A stretch of DNA of 64,000 bases, taken from Xylocopa sonorina. Taxonomy: Eukaryota > Arthropoda > Insecta > Hymenoptera > Apidae. Shown in pieces: positions 61,995 through 64,000 of this stretch. The notes below the pieces were generated by a model. The model made no database searches. It was given only the letters and a program-made list of their open reading frames with translations, and was not told where the DNA came from. Location: positions 7,453,001 to 7,517,000 of the forward strand of contig NC_135198.1 in the NCBI RefSeq assembly GCF_050948175.1, read 5' to 3'. Each line of letters begins with the position of its first letter. The stretch's first letter is position 1. A program made the translations under genes and the position numbers.

Positions 61995-64000
61995 TTAAAT
62001 TAGGTACAGTACACATTTAATATAAATAATTTTATTTTTTTTATTAAAATTTCTATTTTACGATGTAAAGTATGAATAAAAGTATTTTGGTAATGATCGG
62101 ATGTTTACTGAATGTTTCAAGTAAGCATTAGTTAAAAGAAATAGATCTTTTTATTCGATACTGTACAGTGTCAGGGCGTAGCACATCGTGGCAAGTTTCA
62201 ATATGAATCATTACAATGCCCTGACAGAAGATCTAACATAGACAAAGGCCTTGTACAAATAGATATATTACACCATATTAAACGTTCATTCCACTCGCAT
62301 GTTAAATACTTTACATGTTTAAGTGTTTCAGATACTCAAAGGTAATATAAAATCATTTCTTGAAAAAAACAATTTATTTAACAAGTATTAGAAAACTGTA
62401 CAAGGCTTTTTGTGCTTCATTTGTCCTTAAACACTAAACATCCTTAAGTACTCATGAATTTATTTATAACAGAACTATGAAAACGTCTCTCAGAATGTAA
62501 AGAAACATGGTAATGTCATTAATATTTCTAAAAGGATGCATATATACTATGAATTGCAAATGCTATCTAAATTTTTATTACAGCAATCAATATTATTTTC
62601 AACCAGTTTCTTAATTTTTAAGTAATAGAGATACGCTGAAAAACACTTTCAATTCATAGCATACATATATCGCATGCAGTGCATTTTCATGCACTATACA
62701 TTATTGCTTTTAATGTCATTTTGGTTTTAAAGCATAATACAAATAATTATTACTAAATCTCGATTCGTAACATGGTCATCAGGAATTAATACGTAACTAC
62801 CGTCATTATTTATTGTAGATTCTACTATATAATGAAATAAAATATAGAAGTGAGAAGAAAATTGTTCTAGAGAAAGTCTGCTGTATAAACAAGAGGAAAG
62901 GTAACAGTTGTAAGAATGTTGCTATTAGTTAATAAACAATAGTAACAAATTAATTGAATCTTATACAAAAAAAGCTGCACTTTAATTATCATATTTTGAG
63001 AATACTTTTAAGGCACTTGGAAGGAAGATAAATATCTTTTTTGATATAGTCATTATCATGAGTACTATAGATGTTTTCATAAGCTTTAATAATTTGTTAA
63101 TGTTATTAATCCATGTTCTAGGTGCTTTACGATATTGTCACAGTCCGTTTTATATTTCCTTACATTGTTACAAGTATATATTTACATCTTACGTCGGAAG
63201 TAATGAAAACTCTATAATACTCATAATATTGTCAGTCAAGAAACCAATTGACCGTCGTCTGCATTTGCTGTTTGTCATGTTGCAACATATCTTTCAGTTC
63301 TTTTTCTTTTTTAAATCTATATACGTGTGCGAATGCGCAAAATAAGTGCCTTCATCATATCGACAAGTTTATACAAAACCACGATGTACGAATAAAGAAT
63401 AAATAGGCAGTGTAAAAGGTTTGATGACACAGTATTTGCATGCGACTTAAAATATTATGTATAAACATATTTTACATGTTCTTCTTTATCTTACATATGT
63501 ACAGCATGTTTTGCAAGACACGTCGAATCTATCAATTTGTTCTAGTAATCGAAGATGAAATTGTCGAGTGAAACGCGTCTTATAAAACATGCTGACGAGA
63601 ACACTTACAGCTAAGACGAAACGAACATTTAAAAAAAGAACTACACGCGGAGATATTGCTTCGTTCGGAATGATTGTTTCACGAGAGATTAAAATAGTGA
63701 ACGAACAACAAAATCTCGTTCATATTGTTCGTTGACATCGAAGAGAATCATTGCTGCACTAATTAGTGAGCGCATTGCCATTCTTTTTTTCCCTGTTTTG
63801 GCACAGTTTTCTTTCTTCGTGTACGATACGTGCTTCGAGTCACACATTCCCCATTCCCCATTTAGTAGTCCGTACGAATAATTACCAGCGGGCTACCCTT
63901 GGTCGATGATCCAAATCGCTTTATGATCTCCAACAAAACAGTTCGTTTTTCCTCTCTTCCCCCTGTCTTTTTTTATGTAGTGGCAACAATTTTAGCGACG
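61995..64000. other. Downstream of rumi, no supported gene
   Basis: An AATAAA at 62075-62080, about 80 bases after the rumi stop, is a likely poly(A) signal. The remaining 1.9 kb is AT-rich with no exon pairs that I could join in either strand. The open frame 63058-63345 on the plus strand (95 codons, Leu/Ile/Phe-rich) lacks splice context and looks accidental. The stretch may hold the 3' UTR of a gene beyond the right edge. Confidence 0.55.

Noticed and set aside
1..64000. tRNA, rRNA, microRNA or CRISPR
   Set aside because: I looked for tRNA B-box-like motifs, familiar insect microRNA seeds and regular spacer arrays by eye and recognised none; this is not an exhaustive search.

Overview
The window looks like eukaryotic nuclear DNA from an insect, most likely a hymenopteran such as a bee. 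The reasons are AT-rich sequence broken by CpG-rich patches, multi-exon genes with GT-AG introns (short in the right half, one nearly 16 kb at the left), and clear animal orthologues: eL30, rumi/POGLUT1, NME7, MPI and MFSD6. The insect call is well supported; the order is inference. I saw no bacterial-type genes, rRNA, tRNA or CRISPR array. Gene models were assembled by hand from splice sites and reading-frame phase, because most exons are too short to stand out as isolated open frames.

Left part (1-28 kb): gene-poor. A minus-strand gene starts at 16548 and reads across a 15.9 kb intron into an exon at 538-334, then leaves the window. It encodes a predicted type II single-pass membrane protein. 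Its intron holds an unexplained minus-strand open frame broken by one TAG (3856-4266), a conserved-looking minus-strand ORF (4630-4920), and plus-strand exon-like islands that could belong to an antisense transcript. Further CpG-rich islands with weak exon candidates lie at about 21.7 and 26.8 kb.

Middle part (28-42 kb): all genes are on the minus strand. Two neighbouring genes (28432-29662, 5' end missing, and 32931-34373, complete) encode secretory-pathway proteins with the same unusual plan: signal-like N-terminus, acidic Asp/His/Tyr/Pro-rich middle, then one membrane segment just after a K-[FL]-W motif near the C-terminus. An 11-exon MFSD6-type transporter follows (36253-41069).

From 42 to 53 kb I found no coding gene. 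There is a purine-strand-biased tract and a pair of about 60-nt related elements 604 bp apart, whose predicted hairpin shows a compensatory base-pair change.

Right part (53-62 kb): a compact housekeeping cluster. NME7 (minus, 8 exons) and MPI (minus, 5 exons) are followed by divergent RpL30 (plus, 3 coding exons and a TOP-like 5' exon) and, 300 bp on, rumi/POGLUT1 (plus, 6 exons). A small tandem and inverted repeat array separates NME7 from MPI. The genes have unrelated roles (cilia-linked nucleotide kinase, mannose metabolism, translation, Notch O-glucosylation), so the cluster is proximity, not an operon.
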